NCBI GenBank assembly: GCA_021730635.1
Contig: JAJNNC010000003.1
Coordinates: 653,181-717,180, forward strand
Direction: 5' to 3'
Length of the DNA stretch: 64,000 bases
Origin: Catalimonadaceae bacterium JC749
GTDB taxonomy: Bacteria; Bacteroidota; Bacteroidia; Cytophagales; Cyclobacteriaceae
In this document: positions 8,937-16,711 of the stretch, piece by piece
Position numbering within the stretch: position 1 is the first letter of the stretch
How the letters are laid out: each line of letters opens with the position of its first letter
The notes under the pieces: model-generated
Told to the model about the DNA's origin: nothing
Databases searched by the model: none
Seen by the model: only the letters and a program-made list of their open reading frames with translations
Made by a program: the position numbers and the translations under genes

Positions 8937-10556
8937 TCATGAAGCCTGGTCTGCTTTATGCCTGATGGCTTCCAACTGTTTCTGTACCTGCTTTGCCTCA
9001 TCGGTTTGCTCCATCGCTTCTAAAGCTTTCAGTTTACCGGCCAGGGCTTTGGTCCGTAATGGAGCCCGCTCCAGGCTTTTGTTAAACTGAGCCAGTGCTT
9101 CTTCAGGCCGCTGATGCTCAAGCAGCCATTCACCATATTGTTCAAAAGAGGGAAGTGCAATATCAGGCGGACCGAAAGAATATAAGGTTTGAGACTCCAG
9201 TTTCACAGCTTGCTGAAGATGCTTTTCGGCCTGGCTATCCTCTGAAGCCAGTAAACTTTGAAGTGCCTGCAATTGCTGAAGCATCACCTCCGCACTCAGG
9301 AGGGCATTTTTATCAGGAGCAAACCGGGTAGGTCCGGCACTGCACAGGGCAATACCATCAGAGGTGACGAGGGCAGCCGCCACATCAATGTCCTGCTGCA
9401 GAGAATCAATCTGTTGTGCCAGCTTTGTAGCCTCTTTATGCTGAAAAGCCAGATGCCCCTGAAAAAACCGGTGGCCGGCCTGCGAGATCAGTCCGATGTC
9501 TTTCCGGTCTACCACCAGCGGCTCCAGGTCAGGACTCCACGAACCTGTTTCTGACAGGTAAGCGTTTTGCATCATAATCAGGTAAGAGCGTGCCGCTGGT
9601 GTTGCTGCACTTCGGGTATAAGACACCATATCTTTCAACAGGCGATGCGCATCCTGATACCGCCCTTGTTGCAGGTAACCATAATGCAGCCAGGCATAGG
9701 AATGGTATCCCCGCGCCTCATTGCCCAGCCCTTTTCTTTGCAGACGGTTAACACTGGCCTGATAAGAAACTTCATTAGAGGAAACCACCTCATCCCACAT
9801 ACCCAGTGCCAGGTAGATATGAGAAGGCATATGCAGGGCATGGGTAGCATCAGGCGCTACCGTGGAATACTGGTTGGCAGCATTTTGGGCAAGTTCGGCA
9901 TAGGCAGGGTCATCATAGGCATGGATCATATAATGGAGGGCTCCCGGATGCAGCGGATTTTCTTCCAGAATACCGGCAGCGACCCTGGCCGAACGATCAT
10001 AGGTAGATGCCTCCCTTCCTTTGGTTGACCACATGAGGCCCAGCGCATAAAAGGCGGCTACTTCCTGATTGTCGGGATGTTTTTTATATAAAGCAGCCAT
10101 ATAGTCCGCATAGGCTTTGTTCCGATCGAGAAACTCTCCCTCGCCAAACAGGATTTCCACCCCTTGCCAGAAATCTTGTTCCAAAGGATCTTTGATCTGT
10201 GCCAACCGTGCTTCCCGGGTATCTCCCAGAGCCTGCATCACTTTCCGTCCCGCTGCTACATCCTGTAAACCCCAAAACGCAGCGTAGTGGGTCATGGCTG
10301 CGCCCCAATAGGCCATGATTTCCAGACTGTCAGCGGCAATAGCTTCCTGAAAAGCTTCACGCGCATCGTCATATTCAAAACTATGCAGCAGCAGCAACCC
10401 TTTGTTAAAGGCAGGGCTGGCTTCCGCTGACAGGGTAAACTGGTGTTCGAGCTGCCCTAGTTGAGATTGGGAAGAGGCATCTGTCTGGGAAGAATCCGGC
10501 TGCCGGCACGATACCAGCAGGACAGTCAGTAGGAGGAATAAGGAAAGGTAACGCAT
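8937..10556 (-). CDS. TPR-repeat lipoprotein
   Basis: 539-residue protein with lipobox LLVSC (Cys17) and a Ser/Gln-rich linker, then an array of tetratricopeptide-like helical pairs. Examples are LLLLHSFEYDDAREAFQEAI near residue 60, typical of TPR motifs with W/G/Y-A positions, and HQRPEEALAQFNKSLERAPL at about 480. The middle contains HPGALHYMIHAYDDP and DATHALHMPSHIYLALGMWD, segments that recur in a common family of Bacteroidota and proteobacterial TPR proteins of unknown function. It probably faces the periplasm as a protein-protein scaffold. It stands alone, convergent with the ScyD-like gene and divergent from the accessory region. Confidence 0.85.
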   Translation of the reverse strand: MRYLSLFLLLTVLLVSCRQPDSSQTDASSQSQLGQLEHQFTLSAEASPAFNKGLLLLHSFEYDDAREAFQEAIAADSLEIMAYWGAAMTHYAAFWGLQDVAAGRKVMQALGDTREARLAQIKDPLEQDFWQGVEILFGEGEFLDRNKAYADYMAALYKKHPDNQEVAAFYALGLMWSTKGREASTYDRSARVAAGILEENPLHPGALHYMIHAYDDPAYAELAQNAANQYSTVAPDATHALHMPSHIYLALGMWDEVVSSNEVSYQASVNRLQRKGLGNEARGYHSYAWLHYGYLQQGRYQDAHRLLKDMVSYTRSAATPAARSYLIMMQNAYLSETGSWSPDLEPLVVDRKDIGLISQAGHRFFQGHLAFQHKEATKLAQQIDSLQQDIDVAAALVTSDGIALCSAGPTRFAPDKNALLSAEVMLQQLQALQSLLASEDSQAEKHLQQAVKLESQTLYSFGPPDIALPSFEQYGEWLLEHQRPEEALAQFNKSLERAPLRTKALAGKLKALEAMEQTDEAKQVQKQLEAIRHKADQAS

Positions 10557-11024
10557 AGCTCAGGCATTTAAGTAAAGGAAAGGTACGAAAGAAGCAGCAT
10601 ATACTCCAGGAGTACCTAAAAAATGTAGTAAGGAATGGAATCGCATCTCATGTTGGGAGGCATTTTGATTGTTTATGTAGAGTCATTACACTTAACCGTG
10701 ACACGGTACCGGTAGGAACCCGGTCGAGGTTCCCTGAAGGGTCGAGACCCGGATCCCATAAGGCCTCTGCTACGGATACGGTAAGGCCTGTGGGTGAGGG
10801 GTAGTAGAACGGGAGTATCCTATCTACTTTAAAGGTCAAATGTTTGTAAATGAATAGAAGATTTATTCGTTTGTATTCATTTACTGCTTACTTTTACATA
10901 TAAAGTTCAATTTTTTATTACTATATTCGTATAAATACTATATCTTTTTCAGCTATAAAATATATAAACGCCACTCGCCCTACTGTATGATGTGGTGTTT
11001 ACACAGATGTTACAGGCCATATAT
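10557..11024. other. Intergenic region with GC-rich structured island
   Basis: About 470 bp without a convincing gene. The flanks are very AT-rich, but 10690-10810 is GC-rich and full of short inverted repeats (CGGTACCG at 10704-10711, AGGCCT twice at 10761 and 10783). It looks like a dispersed intergenic element rather than a gene; the 63-codon minus-strand frame over it has no family resemblance. Confidence 0.45.
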
Positions 11025-11028
11025 ATGA

Positions 11029-11445
11029 ATGAAAAGCTGGAATCTAAAAGTTGAAAAGATTGGTAAAAGTTGGTTGTTTAAATTCTCTGATCAAGATGAA
11101 GAAGTGATAGTTGACGGATCATATATTTTTGATCCAGTAAATCAATTATTCACTGCCATACGATTGATTTTAAAAGGAGAACAAGAATCGGAAGCACCCT
11201 TTCTGGAAGAGCCTGGCGAAAAATTGATTCATTTCCGACAAAATAACGAGGATTTGATGATAAGAATTTACGAGTTTGAGGAATACCGGGGAATAGGTAG
11301 AAATAAAGAAGCTGGGAAGTTAAGGATGCAAATGATGGTGAATAAAAATAAATTTCTGAACAGGTTGATCAACGAATTTTATCCTCATCGACAAGACGAC
11401 GAGATTCAAAAAAACCTGGATCAGATCATCGAGCTAAGAAAATAG
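11029..11445 (+). CDS. Hypothetical protein (138 aa)
   Basis: Soluble, charged protein with no signal peptide or membrane segment and no family I recognise. N-terminal beta-rich segment (WNLKVEKIGKSWLFKFSDQD), then FDPVNQLFTAIRLILKGEQ, and a Lys/Glu-rich helical C-terminus (IQKNLDQIIELRK). An ATG four bases upstream (11025) is in a different frame; the frame from 11029 is clean. Size, composition and position in an AT-rich accessory stretch are like contact-toxin immunity proteins, but that is only an analogy. Codon use is markedly A/T-rich compared with the genes before 10.5 kb. Confidence 0.65.
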   Translation: MKSWNLKVEKIGKSWLFKFSDQDEEVIVDGSYIFDPVNQLFTAIRLILKGEQESEAPFLEEPGEKLIHFRQNNEDLMIRIYEFEEYRGIGRNKEAGKLRMQMMVNKNKFLNRLINEFYPHRQDDEIQKNLDQIIELRK

Positions 11446-11757
11446 AAGACGGCCTGTAACATCTTGCAGCAATCACCCTAGCAAAATCGAGGCTCGCAGG
11501 TTAGTTGCTCCAAGTAGCTAATATGACAAACGGAAAATAAACGCCAACAAACTGGGCGAGTGCTCGCACTTGGCCGTTGTAGGCAATTCCGCACATAAAG
11601 GAACTCCATTAATTTCTCGAGCTAACGTCTTGATCGGAAATCGCAAAACCTATAAATGAAGCAGTAAATGGTAATTATCTAATAAATTTATTGTACTTTA
11701 ACTGACGTTAGTCAGAATAAAAGAAAAAACTCTTTGACAATCCAAAAGCGGAAAAAT
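11446..11757. other. Intergenic spacer with imperfect hairpin
   Basis: Non-coding spacer. It holds a hairpin built from GCCAA (11543-11547) and TTGGC (11570-11574) enclosing GCGAG-TG-CTCGC (11556-11567), and the palindrome CTGAC-GTTA-GTCAG (11702-11715) before the next gene. No integron-type attC consensus is met. Confidence 0.5.
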
Positions 11758-12831
11758 ATGTTAAGAAAAGTGATTCTATTCGTGGCAGTTCTTGGATTAA
11801 TAAGCTGCGAAAAGGATAATATTACAGAGACTTTACCTACTTATAAATGGGAGTTAGTTTCCGAAATGAGTAATAGAAATTTTGTAACAGGAACCGTGAT
11901 AAATGATGACATTGTATTAATGTCAAAAGATTCGGTAGTAACATTTGATGCTCAACATAAAATTCTAAAGACTCAAATTATTGCTGGAAAAAAATCAGTT
12001 GAGACACGTTCACCTTATATACTTGAGAAAACTGATATTGTAGGAATACCTACCTATTATTTTCCAAATCCTGGTAGTACTGATTCTATAGCAATTAGAT
12101 TTCAGAAAATTAATAGTGATTTTATAACAATTGTTGATCACAATCAAATTCCTGGATTTGAGACTCGGGGTTATAAGACGAGAATGTTTAAATCAAACAT
12201 TATGTCAAATTATGGAGGCGATTTTTCTGTAATCATGCACGGTTGGAATAAATCGGATTCTTCAGCCACAAATAGTACCGATGATTACTATCACATACTA
12301 AGGATTAATATCAGGCAAACAGCTAGCTTGTCAAGCAGTATTGATAAGATGATTGAAATTCCTGAACTTCCATTTTTTAAAAGTCCAGAAAAATATAATT
12401 TAATAAGATTTAAAGACTTTGATTTTATATTAGCATCAGATGGAACCCATGTTATTGATGATAATGGATATAAAAATAAGATTGAATCGACCCAGGCTAT
12501 TTTCAAAGATTCAGATAATTTAATGCAATTAAGAGGGAACTCAGTATTTGCTAGTGAAGACGGTTTAACATGGACTAAACAATTAGACATTGAAAATAAT
12601 GTTGATTGGAGTACTACAAATGTTGTTAGGCTGTTCGATAATATTCTAATTGATTATGGTGTGTCCAAATGGTTAAAGTATGTGGATTTGGAAACTGGAA
12701 AAACTGAAAATATTACTGACAATGGTCTTCCAGATGCTAATTGTACTTTTATAATCGACTTAAATGGATATTATTATTTAGGACTGGAAAATGAGTCAGT
12801 ATATCGCATCAAGAAGAACCAAATTTTTTAA
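11758..12831 (+). CDS. Hypothetical lipoprotein
   Basis: About 357 residues from the ATG at 11758, chosen over the upstream TTG (11734) because it begins the signal peptide MLRKVILFVAVLGLISC, with Cys17 in a lipobox. The mature part is beta-rich and repetitive (e.g. KINSDFITIVDHNQIPGFET, EDGLTWTKQLDIEN, LNGYYYLGLENESVYRIKK), like a sialidase- or WD-type propeller with 'DGLTW' turns. No catalytic motif is recognised. Its strongly A/T-rich codons contrast with flanking core genes and suggest horizontal acquisition. Exposed on an envelope membrane; function unknown. Confidence 0.75.
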   Translation: MLRKVILFVAVLGLISCEKDNITETLPTYKWELVSEMSNRNFVTGTVINDDIVLMSKDSVVTFDAQHKILKTQIIAGKKSVETRSPYILEKTDIVGIPTYYFPNPGSTDSIAIRFQKINSDFITIVDHNQIPGFETRGYKTRMFKSNIMSNYGGDFSVIMHGWNKSDSSATNSTDDYYHILRINIRQTASLSSSIDKMIEIPELPFFKSPEKYNLIRFKDFDFILASDGTHVIDDNGYKNKIESTQAIFKDSDNLMQLRGNSVFASEDGLTWTKQLDIENNVDWSTTNVVRLFDNILIDYGVSKWLKYVDLETGKTENITDNGLPDANCTFIIDLNGYYYLGLENESVYRIKKNQIF

Positions 12832-13015
12832 ACCGAAAAAGTACTGCCCACAAGGCAAGCAGCATGGCTGGTTGATTCATCACATACAGGAGCATCAAAG
12901 CAAACAAGTAGCAGAAATGCTAACTTGAACGAAAGGTGCTCCTAAGCCGCCACGCTACCTGCCCAAATCGTTGTTCTCAGCAATAAAAAAATAGTATAAC
13001 AAACAATACTAGGAC

Positions 13016-13582
13016 ATGAGATATAGAGTGTTGATCATCAGCATTGGTTTAATCCTTATACAAAATCAAAAAATATTAGCCTGTAATTGCCAATCACAAG
13101 CCATGATTGACGAAGCCAAGCAAAGAGCTTCCTCCATATTTTTAGGTAAAGTTATAGAGGTGAATCATTATAAGGAGTATAGTGAAGCCGTTTTCCAGGT
13201 TGATAAAATTTGGCAAGGGATAATTGCCTATCAGATCAGAGTGATTAGTTATAACAATGAATGTAAATGGAGTTTTACAAAAAATCTAGCTTATAAAGTT
13301 TATGCCTATGAAACAGAAGATGAGGTGTTGGTAACAGATCGTTGTAGTGGAACTGATTTTTTGTTTGAGGTCAAAAAGCATCCGGAGGAACTGGAAGGAG
13401 GCTTTATGTTTACAGGGACGCCAGAGATTGATAATTGTTATTTAGGCAATAGGCGGAGGTACAGGGATGCATGTGCCAGAATATATGCCCCTGTTTGTGG
13501 CTGTGATGGACAGACTTATGGAAATAGTTGTGATGCTCATAATGCTGGAATGACTATAGCGTATAGCGGCATATGCAGATAA
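13016..13582 (+). CDS. Secreted protein with TIMP/NTR-like and Kazal-type inhibitor domains
   Basis: 188 residues with a signal peptide ending at ILA before a CNC motif (Cys23, Cys25). The first ~100 mature residues resemble the TIMP/netrin-like fold: [20 protein letters not shown] then [20 protein letters not shown] and a later Cys pair (83, 110). The C-terminus (about 150-188) is a Kazal-type serine protease inhibitor domain: [20 protein letters not shown] with Cys153, 161, 163, 172 and 187 in the expected order. Both families commonly act on extracellular proteases, so a secreted or surface protease inhibitor is plausible. The stop lies 43 bp before the remnant of hicA. Confidence 0.8.
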   Translation: MRYRVLIISIGLILIQNQKILACNCQSQAMIDEAKQRASSIFLGKVIEVNHYKEYSEAVFQVDKIWQGIIAYQIRVISYNNECKWSFTKNLAYKVYAYETEDEVLVTDRCSGTDFLFEVKKHPEELEGGFMFTGTPEIDNCYLGNRRRYRDACARIYAPVCGCDGQTYGNSCDAHNAGMTIAYSGICR

Positions 13583-13625
13583 AAATAAAAAACAGGAAAC
13601 TGCTGAGAACTCCAAGCAAGCACCA

Positions 13626-13772
13626 CGGATTAAGGGAAGCCATCATATTTTGACATTAGAAGGCATAGAAGACATCTTGAACATACAGCCCAAATCAGGG
13701 AAAGCTAAACCTTACCAAGTCAAACAAGCAAGTAAGAAATATCATAGTGAAGCATCAACCAAATTTGGATAA
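13626..13772 (+). pseudogene. hicA: 5'-truncated hicA-like toxin gene
   Basis: Open frame without a start codon that ends two bases before the hicB ATG. It encodes RIKGSHHILTLEGIEDILNI continuing into QPKSGKAKPYQVKQ, which matches the C-terminal half of HicA-type mRNA interferases: the R(I/x)xGSHHI motif with the catalytic His, then the conserved NxQxxxGKAKPYQ(V/I)(K/R)Q tail. The N-terminal ~30 residues are missing; the frame runs back into the preceding gene without an ATG. Probably an inactivated toxin remnant; recognition of the family rests on the motif alone. Confidence 0.65.
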
Positions 13773-13774
13773 AG

Positions 13775-13993
13775 ATGAAAAATAGTCATAAATACGAAAT
13801 CATCCTGTATTGGAGCAAGGAAGATGAAGTATACATCGCTGAAGTACCAGAATTAGCCGGATGTGCTGCTGACGGAGAGACTTATCAGGAAGCTTTATCC
13901 AATGTAGAGGTGATCATAGATGAATGGATTGAGACAGCCAAATTGAAAGGCAGGGAGATTCCACAACCCAAAGGAAAGCTCATGTATGCCTAA
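13775..13993 (+). CDS. hicB: HicB family antitoxin
   Basis: 72-residue HicB-like protein with the RNase H-like partial fold: YEIILYWSKEDEVYIAEVPE, then LAGCAADGETYQEALSNVEVII and the helix DEWIETAKLKGREIPQPK. It is the antitoxin partner of HicA. Length and sequence are complete for the short HicB type lacking a C-terminal DNA-binding domain. It follows the truncated hicA by two bases, the normal hicAB order, so this was once a full module and the antitoxin is now an orphan. Confidence 0.85.
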   Translation: MKNSHKYEIILYWSKEDEVYIAEVPELAGCAADGETYQEALSNVEVIIDEWIETAKLKGREIPQPKGKLMYA

Positions 13994-14218
13994 TGGATGG
14001 AATATGCCATCTAATCGTGTAGCCTGCCGTGAGCAAAATCGCCCACGGTGAGGCTCTCACCCCACCGCATCCAGATTCAAGTTTGGGAGTCTCGCATACG
14101 ATGCTCCACACCGAACAGTTCGTTAAGCATAGCACAACCGCTCTTTGATCTTATTATGCCTCCAGCAAAAGAGGAATTGATCATTAGAAAATTTGTACAT
14201 TAGGGAAACCTTTTAACT

Positions 14219-14440
14219 TGTGAAAGCTACCGGCAATACATATCCATTGATCCTTAAATTAGATTTGGCAAACCACATATCAAAGGCACCAGGATTTCTG
14301 TCTATGATGTATTAAGCTGGTTTACTAATGGCATGGCCGTTCAGGATATTAAAGAGGATTTTCCAGAACTTTCCGATGAGCAAATTCAAGACTGTCTGGC
14401 TTATGCAGCCGACAGAGAACATAAAATCAGAGTAGCTTAA
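14219..14440 (+). pseudogene. DUF433 antitoxin-like gene broken by an in-frame stop
   Basis: The frame encodes CESYRQYISIDP, a stop (TAA, 14255-14257), then IRFGKPHIKGTRISVYDVLS continuing to ELSDEQIQDCLAYAADREHK and a terminal stop at 14440. This is a full DUF433 (VapB-like HTH antitoxin) domain, whose usual text is DPxIRFGKPxIKGTRI: the stop replaces one codon in the middle of the conserved motif, consistent with AAA to TAA. No in-frame ATG precedes it. DUF433 genes normally precede a DUF5615 PIN-like toxin; directly downstream ATGAAGCGCTTATTTGAT (MKRLFD) at 14446 may be the remaining start of one. Confidence 0.75.
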
Positions 14441-14469
14441 GGGAATGAAGCGCTTATTTGATTATTATG

Positions 14470-15024
14470 ATGAAATTAACCATAGTGTTCATACTAATTC
14501 TGTTATCAAGTTGTGTTCGGAGAGATAATCAGTATCTATGGGAAAATCATAAGAATGTAGCGGTCTTCCTGCATAATAACGCACTCAATAAAGAAAATCA
14601 ATCTATCAGAATTTCAATTGGAGACAGCATTATTTTTGAGTCAGACAGTGTTTCCAAAAAAAAAGAGAGACAGGATTTTGAGCTACAACTTGACAAGGGA
14701 AAGCATCTAGTTAATGTAGAAACACTAGAGGGCAGACTCAAATCACTCGGAACTATTGAAGTAAAAAAAATTCCACAACGTTATCTTCTATCAATTTCTT
14801 ATCAGTATAATCCTTCCCTAGAATGGTTTAAAGAACATATTCTTCAACAGACATATGTGAGAACCTTAATCAATAACCAACTCAAGCGAGATACAGTGAT
14901 TCAGTGGGTTTTGGATAGCATAGAAAATGACATTGAAAGAGGATGTAAAGAAGGAAATGGATATTATCAACCGACTGAAAGACAGTTTGTGGTTAATTTT
15001 GATGAGCAGGCAATCCTTGAATGA
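14470..15024 (+). CDS. Hypothetical lipoprotein (184 aa)
   Basis: Start taken at the ATG 14470 (an ATG at 14467 and a TTG at 14458 are in the same frame) because it gives the compact signal peptide MKLTIVFILILLSSC with a lipobox. The mature protein has a beta-rich first half (NQSIRISIGDSIIFESDSV, GKHLVNVETLEGRLKSLGTI) and a charged helical end. I recognise no family. It begins immediately downstream of the broken DUF433/DUF5615 remnant, so the deletion that removed the toxin may have placed it here. Confidence 0.7.
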   Translation: MKLTIVFILILLSSCVRRDNQYLWENHKNVAVFLHNNALNKENQSIRISIGDSIIFESDSVSKKKERQDFELQLDKGKHLVNVETLEGRLKSLGTIEVKKIPQRYLLSISYQYNPSLEWFKEHILQQTYVRTLINNQLKRDTVIQWVLDSIENDIERGCKEGNGYYQPTERQFVVNFDEQAILE

Positions 15025-15174
15025 ACGTCAAGCTGCTGGTCTGTTCCAAAAACCATGGCCACAGAGGCAGGAAGTCAAATGACCTGCTATCAATAGCGAA
15101 AATCAAACAGGAAACAGACAGGCAGTCAACACCCGCCTATATCTGTCGTTAAAACTTATTGGCAGGTAATAACC

Positions 15175-16233
15175 ATGAGTACCAAAGCACAAGAGAACAA
15201 AATCAGGGTTCGCAACATGCTGATCATCGTTCTCCTTTCTATAGGATTCGGAGTCGCCTATAACACTGTGTATTATCCGCCATATTTTACGGAGTACCTG
15301 GAGGCTGTCACCATCAGTATACTGATCGGTATCTCACTGGGGATGGTGGAAGAGTTTCTGCTGAGAAAAGTATTTCAGGAAATTTCCTTTTATAAAGTCT
15401 TACTGATCAGAACCCTTCTCTATTCGCTTCTCATCAGCCTCATCCTGAGCCTGGTGTTATCCATAGAAATTGCCATCGACAGTCAAATCCCTTACACCGA
15501 TGCATGGATTTCCTATTTACAAAGCCCCCTTTTCCGACGCGACTATTTCTTCAGTCTTACCTGCGTTTTCATCATTATTTTTGGCATGCAGGTGGTGCAG
15601 CTCATAGGAATGAATAATCTCGTTAGACTAGTAACAGGCCGGTATCATCAGCCCAGAGAAGTAAAACGAGTGTTTATGTTCATCGATTTGAATGACTCTA
15701 CTTCTATGGCAGAAAGGCTCGGAAATCAACGGTATAGTTCTTTCATCCGTGAATACTTCAATGACCTCTCCTATGCCATCAATATTTACAAAGGTGAAAT
15801 TTATCAGTATGTGGGAGATGAAGTCTCCGTGGTTTGGCCTGCCCGTAGTAAAAACGGCGATCATTGCCTGGATTGTTTTTTCAGAATTCAGGAGATTATC
15901 AACGAAAAAAAGAATCAGTATGTAGAAAAGTTCGGAGACGTTCCCAGCTTTAAGGCCGGGGCCCATGTGGGTACGGCGTTGCTCACCGAAGTAGGAAAAT
16001 TGAAAAAAGAGCTTGTCTATCATGGCGATGTCGTCAACACTACCTCCCGGATCATTGGAAAATGCCATGAACTCAATCAGCGCTTTTTGGTATCGGATGC
16101 TTTAATGGCCCTGGTTGACAGCACGCATTATGAGGTTGTTGCGAAAGGTGAAATAGCCCTGAAAGGAAAAACCCGAAAAGTCAATTTATATGGTATCAAC
16201 CAACCGGAGTCTACAAGGGTAGCGCACCAGTAA
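15175..16233 (+). CDS. Membrane-bound class III adenylate/guanylate cyclase
   Basis: 352 residues: four hydrophobic segments in the first ~150 residues (around 14-30, 43-60, 75-98, 126-146), then a class III nucleotidyl cyclase domain (about 164-340). Metal-binding aspartates are present (D171 in FIDLNDST, D215 in YVGDEV), a lysine precedes the GAHVG strand (K260), and the transition-state motif is intact (GDVVNTTSR with N288 and R292). The catalytic set is therefore complete and a cyclic nucleotide is the likely product; substrate choice (ATP or GTP) is not certain. It lies alone at the edge of the accessory stretch. Confidence 0.88.
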   Translation: MSTKAQENKIRVRNMLIIVLLSIGFGVAYNTVYYPPYFTEYLEAVTISILIGISLGMVEEFLLRKVFQEISFYKVLLIRTLLYSLLISLILSLVLSIEIAIDSQIPYTDAWISYLQSPLFRRDYFFSLTCVFIIIFGMQVVQLIGMNNLVRLVTGRYHQPREVKRVFMFIDLNDSTSMAERLGNQRYSSFIREYFNDLSYAINIYKGEIYQYVGDEVSVVWPARSKNGDHCLDCFFRIQEIINEKKNQYVEKFGDVPSFKAGAHVGTALLTEVGKLKKELVYHGDVVNTTSRIIGKCHELNQRFLVSDALMALVDSTHYEVVAKGEIALKGKTRKVNLYGINQPESTRVAHQ

Positions 16234-16696
16234 TCAATAGGATCCATTTTAAACTTCAGAAATACTAGTGGGAGGAGAGCCGACAAACGCGCGGACATGC
16301 TGTGGGCTGTGGATGGAATGGCCCTGGATCGGGCTAGCCTTGTGCGAAAGTAGCCGGAGGGATGTCTTTTGACATTCCATGCCCGGTTGGCCTTCTTTTC
16401 TTTTAGAGGGTCAAAAGAAAAGTTAGTAAAGTGACCACTCGCTTAAACAAAGTTTTGTGTAGTAAGATGAATGAGTATTCCTTGTTTTATTTATATCCCA
16501 AAGTGTAGAGAAAATTCGTGTTAGCTGGCTGTGGACCGTCATCCTAAACCTCACGAGGATCATAGGAAAGCATAACACCTCCAACAAAAAAGCAAGAAGT
16601 TTACCCTGATTTCTCAAACATTTGACCTAAATTTCCTGCCAACTGTTGTTAGTGATTACAATCGGATTCGTTTAGTGGAATCTTAAGGAAATCAAG
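16234..16696. other. Intergenic region with a structured GC-rich element
   Basis: 463 bp with no convincing gene. Between about 16270 and 16422 the sequence is GC-rich and rich in inverted repeats: GGGATGTC-TTTT-GACATTCC with one mismatch near 16360-16378, and a perfect CTTTTCTTTT / AAAAGAAAAG pair at 16395-16404 and 16413-16422. It may be a dispersed repeat or a structured RNA. Confidence 0.45.
16395..16422. repeat. Perfect 10-bp inverted repeat
   Basis: CTTTTCTTTT, 8-nt loop, AAAAGAAAAG. It has no T-run after it on the plus strand, so a terminator is not assured; it closes the structured element described for 16270-16422. Confidence 0.7.
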
Positions 16697-16711
16697 TTGC
16701 CTCAGGCTCTT

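Noticed and set aside
10648..10839. 63-codon minus-strand frame across a GC-rich patch
   Set aside because: The composition is that of a structured repeat; the peptide matches no known family and has no start context.
11543..11583. Possible integron attC-like site between hypothetical genes
   Set aside because: There is a hairpin with AACGCCAA / TTGGCCGTT arms, but the flanking bases do not meet the RYYYAAC and GTTRRRY consensus and no integrase gene is in the window.
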